From CAYJXJ01 sp964374095 (GTDB lineage: Bacteria > Elusimicrobiota > Elusimicrobia > UBA1565 > UBA9628), in NCBI GenBank assembly GCA_964374095.1, contig CAYJXJ010000015.1, positions 1 through 43,436 of the forward strand: DNA of 43,436 bases, given 5' to 3'. This document shows positions 14,582-22,291 of the stretch, one piece after another. Numbering within the stretch: position 1 is the stretch's first letter; each line of letters opens with the position of its first letter. The translations under genes and the position numbers were made by a program. The notes beneath the pieces are model-generated. The model made no database searches. It was not told the origin of the DNA and was given only the letters and a program-made list of their open reading frames with translations.

Positions 14582-15782
14582 GTTTGACCTCGCAGATGAG
14601 TCGTCCGTGGTGAAGCCGGAGGCGGAGTTCTTCGCCGGGTTTGGCGTCCGAAGCGCGGTGGAGTATCCGGCGGTCGCGCGTGCGCTCGGCGATGGAGTAG
14701 CCCCGGGAGAGCACCTTGAGGGGACTCAGCGCGTCGAGCTTGCCCAGGCGCAGTTCGAGGCTTCGCTGGCAGCGCTCCAGGGCGCGGCGCGCGGCCTCCG
14801 GAACCCGGGCGGATAGCTCGTCGACCTTGCGGGCGAGCTGTTCGTAAAGCCGCCGCGGGCTCTCCAAAAGCGGGTGCGACCGGGCGCGGGCGAGGCGCTC
14901 CTCCAGGCGTTGGAGGCGGGCGAGCAGGGTCGACCGCATGGATTGGCCGCTCTCCTCGATTCGGGCCAGGACCGCCTCTCTTTGGGGCACGGCGAGTTCG
15001 GCGGCGGCCGAGGGGGTGGGGGCGCGGACATCGGCCACGAAGTCCGCCACGGTGAAATCCGTCTCGTGTCCCACGCAGGATATCACGGGGATGGGGGAGG
15101 CGGCGATGGCGCGCGCCACGGGCTCCTCATTGAAGGCCCAGAGGTCCTCGATCGAGCCCCCGCCCCGGCCGACCAGCAGGACGTCGGTTTCGGGGGCGTG
15201 GCGTCCGAAATCCTCGATGGCCTGGGCGATCTCGGCCGCGGCGCCTTCTCCCTGCACGCGGACCGGGTAGATCAGCACCTGGAGGGGCCAACGGCGGCCG
15301 ATCACGGTAAGCATGTCGCGCACCGCGGCGCCCTGGAGGGAGGTCACGATGCCGATGGTTTTCGGGTATCTCGGAATCGGGCGCTTGCGGTCCGCCTCGA
15401 AAAGGCCCTCCTTCTTGAGCTTCTCTTTGAGTTGTTCCAGCGCCAGCTGCAGGGCGCCCACGTCCCGGGGCTCCATGCGCGAAACCACCAGTTGGAGATC
15501 CCCGCGCTTGACGTAACTCGAGACCCGCGCGCGGGCGAGCACCTTGAGGCCGTCCTTGGGCGAAAACTTGAGGGAGCCGGCGTCGCCCTTGAAGAGCACG
15601 GCCGAGACCTGGGATTGGGCGTCCTTGAGCGTAAAGTAGCTGTGCCCCGACGGGTAGGGGCGGAAGTTTGAGATCTCCCCCTCCACCCAGACCTCCGGAA
15701 AGTTCGATTCGAGCAGGTCGTGGACCCGGGCGTTGAGCTCGCTGATGGTCCAGACTTTGGCGGGGGCCTCGGCGGTGGGCAC
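14559..15782 (-). CDS. xseA: Exodeoxyribonuclease VII large subunit
   Basis: This 407-residue protein has an N-terminal OB fold (TISELNARVHDLLESNFPEVWVEGEISNFRPYPSGHSYFTLKD), which binds single-stranded DNA. The catalytic core follows, with IGIVTSLQGAAVRDML, DVLLVGRGGGSIEDLWAFNEE and SCVGHETDFTVADFVADVRAPTPSAAAEL. A long coiled coil comes next and then the C-terminal LSRGYSI segment. All expected motifs are intact and the length is normal. The start is GTG 15782, exactly 6 bases after a TAGAAT -10 box (15789-15794), with no Shine-Dalgarno sequence. It heads the xseA-xseB-HAD-cupin operon. Confidence 0.96.
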   Translation of the reverse strand: MPTAEAPAKVWTISELNARVHDLLESNFPEVWVEGEISNFRPYPSGHSYFTLKDAQSQVSAVLFKGDAGSLKFSPKDGLKVLARARVSSYVKRGDLQLVVSRMEPRDVGALQLALEQLKEKLKKEGLFEADRKRPIPRYPKTIGIVTSLQGAAVRDMLTVIGRRWPLQVLIYPVRVQGEGAAAEIAQAIEDFGRHAPETDVLLVGRGGGSIEDLWAFNEEPVARAIAASPIPVISCVGHETDFTVADFVADVRAPTPSAAAELAVPQREAVLARIEESGQSMRSTLLARLQRLEERLARARSHPLLESPRRLYEQLARKVDELSARVPEAARRALERCQRSLELRLGKLDALSPLKVLSRGYSIAERTRDRRILHRASDAKPGEELRLRLHHGRLICEVKHEETSEA

Positions 15783-15788
15783 GATCCA

Positions 15789-15794
15789 ATTCTA
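15789..15794 (-). promoter_or_regulatory. -10 box of xseA (leaderless)
   Basis: TAGAAT on the minus strand, then TGGATC and the GTG start codon. There is no clear -35 hexamer at normal spacing. The same hexamer-6-start layout recurs throughout the window. Confidence 0.6.
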
Positions 15795-15868
15795 CAAAGT
15801 TGGAGAGGGGCGAGTCGGGGCGTCGAGTACGCGGCCGCGGCGCCCTTTGTCGCCGCCGAAGCCGGGCG

Positions 15869-18091
15869 CTAGGGCCCTCTCGCCTTGAAGCCCTCCGCCT
15901 CGACGGAAAGGATGTGCCCGGCTTTATTGGCGGCGGTGTAGCGCAGAGCGACGGGACCCGGGGCGACCTTGCCGTAGGATACCAACGCCAGGCCGTTGTT
16001 GGTGAATATCCCATCCTTGGCCGATGGGTCGCCGTTGCTGCCGTCGTCCCAGAGTAACTGAGACGTATATGAAATGCCATGCAGGTTCCAGCCGTCCCGA
16101 ATCATCTGCACGACGACCGCCGTGATGTCCTCTCCCGTGACCCGGGCCGAGGGGGTTACGGGTTTGGAGCCATCGTTTGGGACATCCCCCGGCGAAACGC
16201 TGATGTCGGTGATGGCGGGAGCCGGCCCAAGCCGCGCGGGATTGAAATCCACGATCACCAGTTGGGAGGGCCGGCCCTGGTCCGTGGATTCCCCGCCCTC
16301 GATCACCAGGCAGGCGCGCTTAAAATCCGCGGTCAGCGAGGCCATGGCGGGGCGGTAGATCAGGTCCCTGCCGAAATCAAGCGCGTTCCAGGAGGAGTTC
16401 CCGCGGCTATCAAGTAGGCGCAGGCCCCAGCTCAGCGCGGCCTGCTTGCCGTCGCGCGAGAGCTGCATCCAGTCTCCATACCCGTAATCCCAGCCGAGGT
16501 ATTCGACGCGGTTGCCGCCGCCCCAGTCCATGAGGGCCGCCGCGGTCTTTTCGCCGCGCTCGTGAAGGATCGCGATCTTGCCGCCGTTGCCGCTGACGCG
16601 CACGGACTTAAGCGAGAAGTCCTGAGACGGGCGGTTCTGGGTCAGCTGGCGCAGCCCCGAGCCGTCTCCATGCGCGGCAAAGGCGTCCATGAGCAGGTGG
16701 AACACGATATTGGAGCCGTTGTCGGAAATATCGAGGATATCGCGCCAATGGTTGCCGTTTTCATCCACCCCGTTGAGCTTGCACACGTTGGCTGTGGTGA
16801 CGATCTTCTTTCCCTCGGAGCCGTCGACCGGGACGGCGAAGATGCCGCCTCCCTCTCCGGAGACCACGAAGACCCGGTCGCCTTTCGCGGTGATGCGGAC
16901 CGCTTGCACGTAGAAACCTCCGGAAAGCCGGGTCTTGCCCAAGGCGCCGCTGTCGCCGACATAGCCCGCGCGATTGTGTTCCTCGTACCAGACGACCCTG
17001 CGGCCGTCGGCCGAGATGTCGACCCGCCCCTCGTTGCGCTTGTCGCTCAACCGGGTAAGCCCGGTGCCGTCGGGGTTGATGACGTAGGTCCCGTTGTAGG
17101 CGGAGAAGGCGATTTTAGAACCGTCGGCGCTGATCTTGGCCGCGTTGATGAATTTCGCGCCTTCGCCGCGCGGGAAATTCGTGATCCTCCGAAACGTCGT
17201 CCAGCGCGTGATTTTCAAAGGAGCGGCCGCGCCGAGGCCCGGCGGCGGCCCGGTGGCGGCCGTTTCGGCCCCCTCCGGCGCCATGCCTGGCGCTTCGCCC
17301 GGCGACTCGCCCACCGGGTCGCCGGCGGCTTGGGAGCCGGCCGCGCTCTCCGGCGCCCGGGTCGCCACGCAGAGGGTCTTAACGCCTGGCTCGGGGGTCC
17401 CCGAGAAGCGGTGGACGATCACGGTCTTGCGGTTTGATCCATTCTTGAAGGAGCCTCCTTCAAGAGTTACGGTATAGCCCACCGCCAACGTATGCGCCGG
17501 AGGATAGGGAGCGGAGAGTTCCGCAACATCCAGGCAGAGCTCCGAGCCTTCCCAATGGTAGCCCCCATGCCAAACGGCATTGGGAAGGCCTCTCCTGTTG
17601 GGATCATCGTCGAAACTGGGATCGGGATAGGGAGCGTTCCAGCCCACGTCGCTTCCGTCCGACTCATCCTTGCCGTAGGCTGCGATCCCCACCCGCGGGC
17701 GCGGGGCCGGGGTAGCGGCGGGTCTTGAGCCGCTCTCGGCGGCGCCAAGACAGGTTCCGTTCAATCCGAGCTCCATGTTCCAATCGCCGATGGAATAACC
17801 TCCCTTGAGAGCGCGTCCATCGGCGGAGAGCTCGACCTTGAGCCGGCCTTTTTTAGCATCTCCCCAACTGGCTTCGAGAACCCCGTCGGAAATCCGGCCC
17901 GTGAGCGCCGCGGCGCCGCCAAAGAGGCTTCCCGTGACCCGCTCGCCGTCCAGGACGATGGCCATGATCCCCAGCGGCGTCTCCCATCTGCCGGCAAAGC
18001 CGCGGCAGCCCGTTCCGGCATCAGCGGCGCGCGACGGCATGGCGGATAACAACAACAGAATCAGCGCATAAGGGAGGTTGGGGAGTATCAT
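15869..18091 (-). CDS. Large exported protein with PD40/TolB-like beta-propeller
   Basis: The 740-residue protein starts with a signal peptide (LPYALILLLLSAMPSRAADA). Residues ~28-115 look like a lipocalin-like beta domain (GCRGFAGRWETPLGIMAIVLDGERVTGSLFGG). A Pro/Ala/Gly-rich spacer and a Tyr/Asp-rich domain with NAVWHGGYHWEGSELCLDV follow. From ~330, repeated blades of the form AAKISADGSKIAFSAYNGTYV and VDISADGRRVVWYEE are PD40/WD40-like, as in TolB. The C-terminal ~120 residues (ITDISVSPGDVPNDGS...WDDGSNGDPSAKDGIFTNN) form a surface-exposed Ig-like region. No catalytic signature is visible. It has its own promoter and is probably periplasmic or secreted. Confidence 0.72.
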   Translation of the reverse strand: MILPNLPYALILLLLSAMPSRAADAGTGCRGFAGRWETPLGIMAIVLDGERVTGSLFGGAAALTGRISDGVLEASWGDAKKGRLKVELSADGRALKGGYSIGDWNMELGLNGTCLGAAESGSRPAATPAPRPRVGIAAYGKDESDGSDVGWNAPYPDPSFDDDPNRRGLPNAVWHGGYHWEGSELCLDVAELSAPYPPAHTLAVGYTVTLEGGSFKNGSNRKTVIVHRFSGTPEPGVKTLCVATRAPESAAGSQAAGDPVGESPGEAPGMAPEGAETAATGPPPGLGAAAPLKITRWTTFRRITNFPRGEGAKFINAAKISADGSKIAFSAYNGTYVINPDGTGLTRLSDKRNEGRVDISADGRRVVWYEEHNRAGYVGDSGALGKTRLSGGFYVQAVRITAKGDRVFVVSGEGGGIFAVPVDGSEGKKIVTTANVCKLNGVDENGNHWRDILDISDNGSNIVFHLLMDAFAAHGDGSGLRQLTQNRPSQDFSLKSVRVSGNGGKIAILHERGEKTAAALMDWGGGNRVEYLGWDYGYGDWMQLSRDGKQAALSWGLRLLDSRGNSSWNALDFGRDLIYRPAMASLTADFKRACLVIEGGESTDQGRPSQLVIVDFNPARLGPAPAITDISVSPGDVPNDGSKPVTPSARVTGEDITAVVVQMIRDGWNLHGISYTSQLLWDDGSNGDPSAKDGIFTNNGLALVSYGKVAPGPVALRYTAANKAGHILSVEAEGFKARGP

Positions 18092-18097
18092 GATTGG

Positions 18098-18126
18098 AGC
18101 ATAGCGCTACGGGTCACTCTTGTCAA
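18098..18126 (-). promoter_or_regulatory. Consensus promoter of the PD40 gene (leaderless)
   Basis: On the minus strand: perfect TTGACA (18126-18121), a 17-base spacer, TATGCT (18103-18098), 6 bases, then ATG at 18091. This is the best evidence in the window that the hexamer-6-start layout is a true sigma70 leaderless promoter. Confidence 0.8.
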
Positions 18127-18137
18127 TGGGACGGCGC

Positions 18138-19454
18138 TCAAGGCTTCTTTAAGGCGGCGCAGCCCGATTCGTAGCGCTTCTTGCAGGCTTTCTCGAAAAA
18201 CTTGGCGGCCCGGGCTTCGTCCTTCGCCACTCCCCGGCCATTTTGGTACAGCGTGCCCGCCCCATAGCAGCCCCATCCCTGTCCCCATGAATAGATGCCG
18301 CAGGCTTTGCGGTAGAGCTCCATGGCCTTCGGCCAATCCTGCTTGATCCCCAGCCCGCTGTCGTACATGTCGCCGAGGGCGGAACAGGAGTTCGCGTCCG
18401 ATCGGTCGCAGGCCTTCGCGAAGATTTCCGCGGCCTTCGCCTGGCCCCGCGGCCCGCCCGAAGGGTCGTCCCGGTAGAGCTCGGCGAGGCGATAACAGCC
18501 CTTCATATCATCGAGGTCGCAGGCCTTGAGGAAGGCCTTCTCAGCCTGCGCGTCGTCCTTGGAGACTCCCCGGCCATGCCGGACCATGGAGCCAAGCTCG
18601 AGGCAAGCATTACTATCTCCTTTCTCGAAAGCGCCGCCGCTCGCGCAGGCCTTGGCGAGAAGCTGCGCGATTTTGCGGTGGATTTTTCCGGCTTTTGCCT
18701 CGTCCTTGGCCACGTCCTCGCCCGACTGGTGCATAGTGGCGGCTTTGGTGCAGGCCTCCATAATTTCCAGGTCACAGGCATTGCCGTAGAAATCAACGGC
18801 CATTTTCCCATCCTTCGCGACGCCCTCGACTCCCATGTGCATGTTGCCGAGATTGAAGCATGGTATCCCCTGACCCAGGGCGCAGGCCTTGCGGTATAGC
18901 TCCATGGCCTTCGGCATGTCCCGCTTGATCTCCTCGCCGTCTCCGTGCAGGTCGCCGAGAGCCCAACAGGAGGACCCGTGCTTGAGGTCGCAGGCCTTCG
19001 CTAAGAACTCCCGGGTCTTCGCCCGACCCTGCGATTTATCGGAGTTACCCTCGTACAGACCGGCGCAGGCCTGTTGATCGCCCCTTTCGCAGTTCTTGGC
19101 TAGAGCCTGCGCGGTCTTACGGTAGAATTCCCCGGCCTTTGCCTGGTCCTCGGCCACGCGCGCGTCCGAATCGTATATGATGAGGGCGTTGGTGCAGCCC
19201 TCGGTAACCCCCAGGTCGCAGGCCTTGCTATAGAACTCGAGGGCTTTGTTCTCATCCTTCGCGACACCCTCGCCATCCATGCGCATGTCGCCGAGATCCA
19301 CGCAGGCTTTCCCATCACCCTTGTCGCAGGCCTTGGCGGATGCCTTGGCTTTCGCGGCCTCCGCCCGGTCGATGCCCATGACGAGGATGAACGCCGCGAT
19401 CCAAACGGACAACGCCGGGAGGCTCCTTCGCCGCAGAGTCGTGAGGATGTTCAT
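18138..19454 (-). CDS. Exported Sel1-repeat (SLR) protein
   Basis: In this 438-residue protein, residues ~1-33 form a signal peptide (LPALSVWIAAFILVMGIDRAEA). Nine or ten Sel1-like repeats of about 36-45 residues follow, of the form A-x-x-x-x-x-KACDLG-x-x-x-GC-x-x-LG-x-M-x-x-G-x-GVAKD-x-x-KA. Many repeats carry paired Cys (KACD ... GC/SC), as in the disulfide-bonded Helicobacter Hcp proteins, which fits an oxidising periplasmic site. Sel1 proteins usually act as scaffolds. The nearby PD40 gene, also exported, has its own promoter, so the two need not be cotranscribed. Confidence 0.88.
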   Translation of the reverse strand: MNILTTLRRRSLPALSVWIAAFILVMGIDRAEAAKAKASAKACDKGDGKACVDLGDMRMDGEGVAKDENKALEFYSKACDLGVTEGCTNALIIYDSDARVAEDQAKAGEFYRKTAQALAKNCERGDQQACAGLYEGNSDKSQGRAKTREFLAKACDLKHGSSCWALGDLHGDGEEIKRDMPKAMELYRKACALGQGIPCFNLGNMHMGVEGVAKDGKMAVDFYGNACDLEIMEACTKAATMHQSGEDVAKDEAKAGKIHRKIAQLLAKACASGGAFEKGDSNACLELGSMVRHGRGVSKDDAQAEKAFLKACDLDDMKGCYRLAELYRDDPSGGPRGQAKAAEIFAKACDRSDANSCSALGDMYDSGLGIKQDWPKAMELYRKACGIYSWGQGWGCYGAGTLYQNGRGVAKDEARAAKFFEKACKKRYESGCAALKKP

Positions 19455-19463
19455 CGGCCGATA

Positions 19464-19492
19464 AGTCTATCCAAAGTTCCGGCGAGAGTCAA
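19464..19492 (-). promoter_or_regulatory. Promoter of the Sel1-repeat gene
   Basis: TTGACT (19492-19487), a 17-base spacer and TAGACT (19469-19464) on the minus strand. Nine bases follow before ATG 19454, so the leader is very short or absent. Confidence 0.65.
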
Positions 19493-19521
19493 CCCGCCCG
19501 GATTTGATATCCTGCCGGCCC

Positions 19522-20538
19522 ATGCGGCTCCTGGTTTTGGGAGGCACGAAGTTCTTCGGCCGGGAACTGGTACGCCTGGCCTCGGAAGCCGGACACCGGG
19601 TGACGGTCCTTTCCCGCCGCTGCCCCGCGCCGGAACTCCCGGCGGCGGTCGAGCAGGTCCGCGGGGACCGCGGGTCGGCCGGGGACCTCAAGGGGCTGGC
19701 CGCCCGCGACTGGGACGCGGTGATCGACAACATCTGCTACCGGTCCGGGGAGGCCGCGCTCGCGGCGCGGATCTTCGGCGGCCGGGTGGGACGCTGGGTC
19801 ATGACCAGCACGGCCAGCGTCTACTACGCTTTCCGGAGATTCAAGAAGCCGGTCTTCAGGGAAGACTGGGCCGGGTCGGCGGCCTCCGGGCCGGCGCGTC
19901 GGGCCGCGGCCTTCCCATACGGCATACTCAAATGGAAGGCCGAGGAGGCGCTCCGGCGGGCGCACCGCGAGAAGGGCTTTCCGGCCGTGATGCTGCGCTA
20001 TCCGATGGTCGTGGGACCCGACGACCCGATGGAGCGCGGGCTCTCCTATCTTTGGAGGCTTTCGCAGCGAGGGCCCCTCATCGCCCCGGGCGGCGGGGAG
20101 CGATGGAGGTGGCTGTGGTCCGGAGACGCGGCGCGGGCTCTTCTGGAGGCGGCCGCGGCCCCCGGGATCGAGGGGGAGGTTTTCAACATCGCCGATCTGC
20201 AGGCCTGGCCGGTTCGGGAGTGGATCGCGTTGTGCGGCCAGGCCCTTGGCGTCCGTGCCGATATTCTCGACATCCCGGCTCAGTGGCTGGACGCGAGGAA
20301 GTTTTCCTATCAGGCCGCACCCTTCGCATCGGAGGGGGGATTCGCTCTCGATGTGTCGAAGGCCCGGTCGCGCCTGGGTTGGCGTTCCACGTCCGTTCCC
20401 GAATGGACTCGGAGACTTGCCGAGTGGTACCGCACGCGTCGGCCGACTCCTCCCGCCAACGCCGCGTTCCGCTCTCGGGAATTGGAACTGGCGCGGGAGT
20501 GGCTCGCGGCGCGGCGGCCGAAGCCTCGCGCGCGTTAG
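19522..20538 (+). CDS. NAD(P)-dependent epimerase/dehydratase, extended SDR
   Basis: The 338-residue protein begins directly with a Rossmann nucleotide-binding motif (LLVLGGTKFFGRELV, residues 3-17). It shows the extended-SDR pattern: DNICYRSGEAALAA, then MTSTASVYYAF with the catalytic Ser region, and YGILKWKAEEAL with Tyr-xxx-Lys. A C-terminal substrate domain ends in DVSKARSRLGWRSTSVPEWTRRLAEW. Such proteins act on nucleotide sugars or related substrates, and the exact substrate is not readable. ATG 19522 is preferred over TTG 19504, since the Rossmann strand starts there and TATCCT (19508-19513) lies 8 bases before it. Its stop (TAG) falls inside a GTTAGAC sequence at the edge of the integron array. 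Confidence 0.87.
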   Translation: MRLLVLGGTKFFGRELVRLASEAGHRVTVLSRRCPAPELPAAVEQVRGDRGSAGDLKGLAARDWDAVIDNICYRSGEAALAARIFGGRVGRWVMTSTASVYYAFRRFKKPVFREDWAGSAASGPARRAAAFPYGILKWKAEEALRRAHREKGFPAVMLRYPMVVGPDDPMERGLSYLWRLSQRGPLIAPGGGERWRWLWSGDAARALLEAAAAPGIEGEVFNIADLQAWPVREWIALCGQALGVRADILDIPAQWLDARKFSYQAAPFASEGGFALDVSKARSRLGWRSTSVPEWTRRLAEWYRTRRPTPPANAAFRSRELELAREWLAARRPKPRAR

Positions 20539-20702
20539 ACGTCGAGACTATACGTGTAGAACTCGCGGTCGCGCCCCCAACCGAGGGATTCGTAGAGCCG
20601 CTGGGCGGGGCGGTTGTCCCGCGCCATCAAGGCCTGGGCGACGCCGCGACGGCGGGCGGCGGGGGCGACGAACAGGTCGTTGAGTATCCACCAGGGCTTC
20701 AT
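20535..20702 (-). pseudogene. GNAT acetyltransferase remnant
   Basis: The frame from ATG 20702 reads MKPWWILNDLFVAPAARRRG, then VAQALM, and jumps straight to ARDNRPAQRLYESLGWGRD and a normal C-terminus. That is a GNAT acetyltransferase in which about 20-25 residues between the acetyl-CoA pyrophosphate loop and the C-terminal strand are missing in frame. The N-terminal half is also gone. Just upstream, in another frame, RRESVIFYAG looks like a scrap of the same family. The stop codon lies inside GTCTAAC (20540-20534), a perfect attC R''-type box, as for the antitoxin at 21676. It may therefore be the decayed last cassette of the array. It is unlikely to be active. Confidence 0.6.
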
Positions 20703-20741
20703 GGAATCTCGATGGGCGTCCCGGCGTAGAAGATCACCGAC

Positions 20742-20816
20742 TCCCGACGATTGAGCTGACCCGCGGGCGCTATAGATTCCTTACCGGCGCCCGCCGGGCC
20801 AAGCGCTTTGTTATAC
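20742..20816 (-). repeat. attC site 1
   Basis: On the minus strand it opens with GTATAAC (20816-20810). The arms GCGCTTGGCCCGGCGGGCGC and GCGCCCGCGGGTCAGC pair imperfectly, with unpaired extra bases in the first arm, as expected for attC. It ends near GTCGGGA, a degenerate core. It begins 5 bases after the stop of the SH3-like gene. Confidence 0.75.
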
Positions 20817-20821
20817 GGCCT

Positions 20822-21385
20822 TCAACCGCACGCATCATCACCACTGAAAACGTCCTCTTTTGTCCAGCCAACAGTTCCCTGCCGGGTTTTAATCTTCTTC
20901 CACCACACATGCTTGTAGCGTTGGCCGGCTTCCGCCCAGAAGGGTTTATTGCTGTCCGCATTCTTGACGCCGAGACCGCTCATGGTAAATAACTGTCCAC
21001 CAAACCATGCTTTGAAAAAGCCTTCACCAACATAGGTCAAAAGATAGAACTTATCTCCTTTAATAAACCGGTTCCCGTTGTCATCAACATGATCTGCTGT
21101 GACAGTGACCAGAATCGGACAAGACTCAACCTGACCGGTCAGTCCTTCGACCGAACCCCCTTTTCTTACCTTGCCAACAATCCTCTTTCCAGAAGGTTTG
21201 TTGTAGATGTTCGCGTCTTCTTCGACCTTCCAGGTCCGGTATGTGCAACACTCGAATGGACAGGCACCCTTGTCAATGAAAGTTTCTGGAAGGTCTTTGA
21301 GTGCGCCCTCAATCCGCTTGATTTCTAAGCCTCGTGCGGGGGATGCAGCCATAATCAGGGCCAAGCATACATGAATTGTTCTCAT
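20822..21385 (-). CDS. Cassette-borne secreted SH3-like protein
   Basis: The 187-residue protein has a signal peptide (VCLALIMAASPARG). The mature part carries two bacterial SH3b-like segments. One has DANIYNKPSGKRIVGKVRKGG; the other is a C-terminal WWKKIKTRQGTVGWTKEDVF, the usual ending of an SH3b domain. A Cys-rich stretch (CPFECCTY, ~42-49) and a Cys near the C-terminus suggest disulfides outside the cytoplasm. SH3b domains often bind cell-wall peptides, but the role here is unknown. It is noticeably AT-richer than its neighbours and has AAGGA 5 bases before the ATG, unlike the native leaderless genes, so it looks foreign. The 3' end abuts attC site 1. Confidence 0.75.
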   Translation of the reverse strand: MRTIHVCLALIMAASPARGLEIKRIEGALKDLPETFIDKGACPFECCTYRTWKVEEDANIYNKPSGKRIVGKVRKGGSVEGLTGQVESCPILVTVTADHVDDNGNRFIKGDKFYLLTYVGEGFFKAWFGGQLFTMSGLGVKNADSNKPFWAEAGQRYKHVWWKKIKTRQGTVGWTKEDVFSGDDACG

Positions 21386-21393
21386 TTCATTCC

Positions 21394-21558
21394 TTATCTG
21401 GAACGCCGCGGCTGACCCGCGGGCGCTATGGGATTCTCCTCACTGGCGCCCGTCGGGTCAAGCCGATTGTTAGCTGGCCTCTTTACCGCGGTCGAGAGAC
21501 GAGCAAGAACCATGTTCAAGCCGGAGCAACTCACGTCAGTTGCGGAAATTGGGATCAT
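21394..21558 (-). CDS. Possible 54-residue ORF in a minimal cassette
   Basis: This is the only sizeable frame in the 206-bp cassette between attC sites 3 and 2. It starts at ATG 21558 (MIPISATDVSCSGLNMVL) and reads straight through the attC site, ending in AGQPRRSR. Its last 27 residues are therefore encoded by attC itself. I see no ribosome site or family. The cassette may be ORF-less, with a promoter, RNA or simply nothing as cargo. Confidence 0.3.
   Translation of the reverse strand: MIPISATDVSCSGLNMVLARLSTAVKRPANNRLDPTGASEENPIAPAGQPRRSR
21398..21475 (-). repeat. attC site 2
   Basis: On the minus strand: AGCTAAC, AATC, arm GGCTTGACCCGACGGGCGC, a 19-base loop, arm GCGCCCGCGGGTCAGCC, then GTTCCAG. 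The arms pair over 17 positions, with a T and an A left unpaired in the first arm. These are the extrahelical bases that set strand choice for the integrase. Loop and stem resemble sites 1 and 3. Confidence 0.82.
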
Positions 21559-21603
21559 CTGGTCTCGTCAGCCGCCTCTTGCGGGACCCTAAAGATCCTA
21601 CAG

Positions 21604-21681
21604 CTTCAACGCCAGGCTGAGCTGCGGGCGCTATTAGATTCCTTTGGAAGGAGCGCCCGGCAGTTCAAGCCAAGGTTAGAC
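21604..21681 (-). repeat. attC site 3
   Basis: On the minus strand: perfect GTCTAAC (21681-21675), arm GGCTTGAACTGCCGGGCGC, a loop, arm GCGCCCGCAGCTCAGCC, then GTTGAAG. A T and a C in the first arm stay unpaired. The antitoxin stop codon TAA lies inside GTCTAAC, the classic compact cassette design. Confidence 0.85.
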
Positions 21682-21951
21682 CCCGCGTTCTATAAGCCGT
21701 CCCGTCACGAACTTGTGAATGACACTCGCGACAAGCGTCTGGTATGGGATACCTTCTACGACGGCACGCTGCTGCATGCCCTCCAGATCCTGGGGTGCGA
21801 GCCGGATGTTGATTCGCTTGCTCTTCTGAAGCGCATCCCGAGCGTAGGATTGATACCGACGTTTTTCGCCCTTCTGATTGGGGACGGGTTTCCATTCTCC
21901 GCGATCAAAGGAGCGCACAATATCCTTCTCTTCCTTGGTCAGCTTGTTCAT
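21676..21951 (-). CDS. Antitoxin of a cassette toxin-antitoxin pair
   Basis: The 91-residue protein has a charged N-terminal half (toxin-binding side in such pairs). Its C-terminal half, KRINIRLAPQDLEGMQQRAV then EGIPYQTLVASVIHKFV, has the strand-helix-helix pattern of CopG/BrnA-like ribbon-helix-helix DNA-binding antitoxins. Its ATG overlaps the toxin stop (ATGA at 21951-21948), so the pair is coupled, with the toxin first, as in brnTA systems. It likely neutralises the toxin and represses the operon. The TAA stop is embedded in the attC site that follows. Confidence 0.85.
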   Translation of the reverse strand: MNKLTKEEKDIVRSFDRGEWKPVPNQKGEKRRYQSYARDALQKSKRINIRLAPQDLEGMQQRAVVEGIPYQTLVASVIHKFVTGRLIERGV

Positions 21952-22229
21952 TGCTTTTCTCCACCCAAGTAGCGCCTTGTGGCTTGCCTGCTTGGGATGA
22001 TCGTCTTTAGAACAATTTCCTCGTCAGTTTCCACGAACGGAACAAGATACGCATACCCGCTAAATTCAAGCACAAAAATCCGTTGCTGCGGATAGCGAGC
22101 TTTGTTCGGGTGAGCGATCACCCCGAGGATGTCCCCGTTGGCGATTTTTAATTCAGCCAACTCAAACCCGATTCCCCGCGTCGCCTGAAGCCATTCGTTT
22201 TTCTTGGGGTCCCAACGGATGGCTTTCAT
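21948..22229 (-). CDS. BrnT-like toxin of a cassette toxin-antitoxin pair
   Basis: The 93-residue protein resembles BrnT, a RelE-fold ribonuclease toxin. IRWDPKKNEWLQATRGIGFE (residues 4-23) matches the family's opening W-x-x-x-KN-x-x-x...RGI-x-FE. The central strands YPQQRIFVLEFSGYAYLVPFV and the ending TIIPSRQATRRYL match its I-I-x-x-R-x-A-T-x-x-E/Y tail, whose Arg residues are catalytic in relatives. The ATG lies 8 bases after a strong -10, so the mRNA is near-leaderless. Toxin-antitoxin cassettes are common in chromosomal integrons, where they are thought to stabilise the array. Target and activity are inferred from family resemblance. Confidence 0.8.
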   Translation of the reverse strand: MKAIRWDPKKNEWLQATRGIGFELAELKIANGDILGVIAHPNKARYPQQRIFVLEFSGYAYLVPFVETDEEIVLKTIIPSRQATRRYLGGEKQ

Positions 22230-22237
22230 CTAAATAG

Positions 22238-22266
22238 AGTGTAATGCATCGTGTGCCTATTGTCAA
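22238..22266 (-). promoter_or_regulatory. Strong promoter of the toxin-antitoxin cassette
   Basis: On the minus strand: perfect TTGACA (22266-22261), a 17-base spacer and TACACT (22243-22238), 8 bases before the toxin ATG. The cassette thus carries its own promoter, as TA cassettes usually do. Confidence 0.8.
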
Positions 22267-22291
22267 CAGATAATGTTTTGTGCCTCCGGGG

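Noticed and set aside
20742..21681. The three hairpin repeats as rho-independent terminators or REP elements
   Set aside because: They have no T tracts, each has extra unpaired bases in the same arm and RYYYAAC/GTT boxes, and they directly follow gene ends in one orientation, all better explained as attC.
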